In this document: in pieces, positions 60,503 to 64,000 of the stretch | Numbering within the stretch: position 1 is the first letter of the stretch | How the letters are laid out: each line of letters opens with the position of its first letter | Assembly: GCF_006517395.1 (NCBI RefSeq) | Contig: NZ_VDCY01000011.1 | Location: 1 to 64,000 of the forward strand | Reading direction: 5' to 3' | DNA from: Terrilactibacillus laevilacticus | GTDB lineage: Bacteria > Bacillota > Bacilli > Bacillales > Sporolactobacillaceae | Length of the DNA stretch: 64,000 nucleotides | The notes under the pieces: model-generated | Database searches by the model: none | Told to the model about the DNA's origin: nothing | Seen by the model: only the letters and a program-made list of their open reading frames with translations | Program-made: the position numbers and the translations under genes

Positions 60503-60724
60503 ATGTCTGAAATACAATTAAACCCAGGGGAAGAATATATGACTCTTGGCCAATTATTGAAAATGGCCGGAGTTATCGGAACTGGTGGCCAGGCAAAATG
60601 GTTTTTGTCGGAATATACGGTCACAGTGAATGGCGAGCACGATACTAGAAGAGGGAGAAAGTTATACGAAGGGGATCATATTGAGATTGAGGGGCAAGAG
60701 ACGTTTGTTGTTCAAAAACAATAG
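60503..60724 (+). CDS. yaaA: S4-domain protein YaaA
   Basis: The 73-residue protein is an S4-type RNA-binding domain with YMTLGQLLKMAGVIGTGGQAK and GEHDTRRGRKLYEGDHIEIE. It lies between dnaN and recF in most Bacillales, where it is linked to ribosome assembly (RlbA). It is 15 bases ahead of the recF start codon. Confidence 0.93.
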   Translation: MSEIQLNPGEEYMTLGQLLKMAGVIGTGGQAKWFLSEYTVTVNGEHDTRRGRKLYEGDHIEIEGQETFVVQKQ

Positions 60725-60739
60725 GGAGGATTGCTTTGT

Positions 60740-61867
60740 TTGAAACTTGAATCCATTACCTTAACAAACTTTAGAAATTACCATCAGCTCTCCCTTTCAT
60801 TTTCAAGTTCGGTTAACGTTTTTTTGGGTGAAAACGCCCAAGGCAAAACCAATTTATTGGAGGCTATCTATGTTTTAGCCATGGCAAAATCCCATAGAAC
60901 ACCGCATGATAAAGAATTAATCAAATGGGACTCAGATTATGGTAAAATAGAAGGTAGGCTCATGAAGAGAAATCGATCGATCCCTTTAGAATTAATCATT
61001 TCCAAAAAAGGAAAAAAAGCCAAAGTTAATCATCTAGAGCAGAGTAAGCTCAGTCATTATGTTGGCATGTGTAACGTCGTCATCTTCGCACCTGAAGATT
61101 TGAACTTAGTGAAAGGAAGCCCTGGCCTTAGGAGACGTTTTATAGATATGGAGATTGGCCAAATAAAGCCGATATACATTCATGAACTCTCTCAGTATCA
61201 GAAAATACTCCAGCAACGAAATGCTTTATTAAAAGATCTTTCAACGAAACGCTCCTCCATGACAGCTATGCTTGATATTTTAACAGAACAATTAATTGAA
61301 CTTGCCGCTCAAATCACGATTCGAAGATTTCAATTTATCGAGTCATTAAGAGGTTGGGCTAAAAAAGTCCATGCAAGTATTAGTCGTGGCATGGAAGATT
61401 TAGATATAGCCTATATTTCAAGTACTCCCAATGTATTAGAAAATATGGAGTTGTCAAAGCTAAAAGAAGAATTTGTAAAAGGCTTTCAAACGGTCAGAGA
61501 AAGAGAAATTCAACGTGGCATGACATTAATTGGACCTCACCGTGATGATTTACAATTTGAAATTAACCATCGTGATGTCCAAACCTATGGCTCACAAGGT
61601 CAACAAAGAACGACTGCCCTTTCCTTGAAACTAGCAGAAATTGAATTGATTAATCAGGAGATAGGCGAATATCCTTTACTTTTACTAGACGATGTATTAA
61701 GTGAACTTGATGATTTCAGGCAGACTCACTTATTAGAGACCTTTAAGCAAAAGGTCCAAACATTTGTGACAACAACCAATGTAGACGGACTTGATGCTGA
61801 TGTGATAAATCAAGCGACATCATTCATCGTTCGAAATGGTGAAGTTGTGTCTCAAACACAGGATTAA
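60740..61867 (+). CDS. recF: DNA replication and repair protein RecF
   Basis: The 375-residue SMC-like ATPase has Walker [14 protein letters not shown] (about 31-43), the signature [19 protein letters not shown] and Walker [16 protein letters not shown] at 60740 is chosen because GGGAGGA lies 9 bases upstream; the preceding TTG abuts the site. It loads RecA at gaps and acts with RecO/R. Confidence 0.96.
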   Translation: MKLESITLTNFRNYHQLSLSFSSSVNVFLGENAQGKTNLLEAIYVLAMAKSHRTPHDKELIKWDSDYGKIEGRLMKRNRSIPLELIISKKGKKAKVNHLEQSKLSHYVGMCNVVIFAPEDLNLVKGSPGLRRRFIDMEIGQIKPIYIHELSQYQKILQQRNALLKDLSTKRSSMTAMLDILTEQLIELAAQITIRRFQFIESLRGWAKKVHASISRGMEDLDIAYISSTPNVLENMELSKLKEEFVKGFQTVREREIQRGMTLIGPHRDDLQFEINHRDVQTYGSQGQQRTTALSLKLAEIELINQEIGEYPLLLLDDVLSELDDFRQTHLLETFKQKVQTFVTTTNVDGLDADVINQATSFIVRNGEVVSQTQD

Positions 61868-62113
61868 TAGAGACTGAGAAGTTTCTTTCATCGCGTAAAT
61901 GAAATGGATCCCGCTCTTTTTCAAGTATGCATAAAAATAGAATTCAGGTTGATTAATCAATGTTATGGAATCACCATAAAATAACAATAAGCCAAAATGT
62001 TACGAAACGAGTTAAATATAGAGTTGTGAGCCACATGGTAAATACTCTTTTAAATAGATTATATTTAAGAATGCTAGGTGTAGATTTACACCTTGAAGGT
62101 TAGGTGGGAGTAA
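61868..62113. other. recF-gyrB spacer without remB
   Basis: The 246 bases contain no gene. B. subtilis has the small regulator gene remB (yaaB) here. The spacer is A/T-rich and probably contains the gyrB promoter, with a ribosome binding site GGTGGGAG just before 62114. Confidence 0.6.

Positions 62114-64000
<1,887 letters not shown>

Overview
The window is the replication-origin region of a low-GC, spore-forming member of the Bacillales. The evidence is the classical Bacillus gene order around oriC (rpmH, dnaA, dnaN, yaaA, recF, gyrB to the right; rnpA, yidD, yidC, mnmE, mnmG, rsmG, noc, parA, parB, yyaC, ychF, rpsF-ssb-rpsR, yybS, gdpP, rplI, dnaB, purA, tRNAs and walRKHIJ-htrA to the left), sporulation-associated genes (yyaC, the spoIIIJ-type yidC, noc/soj/spo0J) and AGGAGG-type ribosome binding sites. 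No genus can be assigned safely from the sequence alone. Starts were re-chosen by ribosome binding site and family comparison, so several genes are shorter than their longest open frame.

Layout. 1-2,600: an IS110-type transposase tail at the window edge, a secreted ComEC-like metallohydrolase with a DUF3006 partner, a 48-residue protein and repeat fragments. 2,600-12,760: accessory DNA inserted at the 3' end of rlmH. Three same-orientation copies of the rlmH 3'-end sequence (about 2,607, 8,172 and 12,745) divide it into two units. One carries a HEPN-like protein and an ABC-three-component conflict system. The other carries a BcgI-like restriction-modification pair and a small serine recombinase with its own palindromic sites. 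This resembles tandem ccr-less SCC elements of staphylococci, but in a spore-former. 12,754-21,921: rlmH, a CxxH/CxxC protein, a dense DnaA-box cluster, a histidine phosphatase, htrA and the walRKHIJ operon. 21,922-23,700: a tandem 20-bp repeat and a tRNA-fMet/Asp/Phe operon in which each outer tRNA is preceded by partial copies of its own 5' part. 23,864-30,684: a small secreted protein, purA, dnaB, rplI, gdpP and yybS. 31,201-40,019: a block between yybS and rpsR with an orphan CheW, a LytTR/DUF3021 pair, an HD hydrolase, a CtaM-like protein and a ROK-regulated mannose-family PTS operon with a SIS-domain enzyme. 40,427-53,682: rpsR-ssb-rpsF, ychF, a DUF951 protein, T-box-controlled glyS, yyaC, parB-parA, noc, rsmG, mnmG and mnmE. 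53,683-64,000: an IS110 remnant, a one-domain Jag, yidC, yidD, rnpA, rpmH, oriC with dnaA, dnaN, yaaA, recF and a gyrB that runs off the right end.

How it fits together. The two origin halves flank dnaA. DnaA boxes lie on both sides of it, and the side facing dnaN has a DnaA box, a short G/C-containing spacer, a DnaA-trio and an A/T tract in the order expected of a Bacillus unwinding site. ParA, ParB, Noc and two parS sites organise the origin after replication.

Dispersed repeats are unusually rich: four copies of a 220-305 bp element with terminal inverted repeats (family A), a two-hairpin element that sits on the stop codons of cheW and yyaC (family B), RAYT/REP-like sequences (family C) and a 60-bp element (family D). 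Families A and B appear to share one internal module. All assignments come from reading the sequence; no database search was run.
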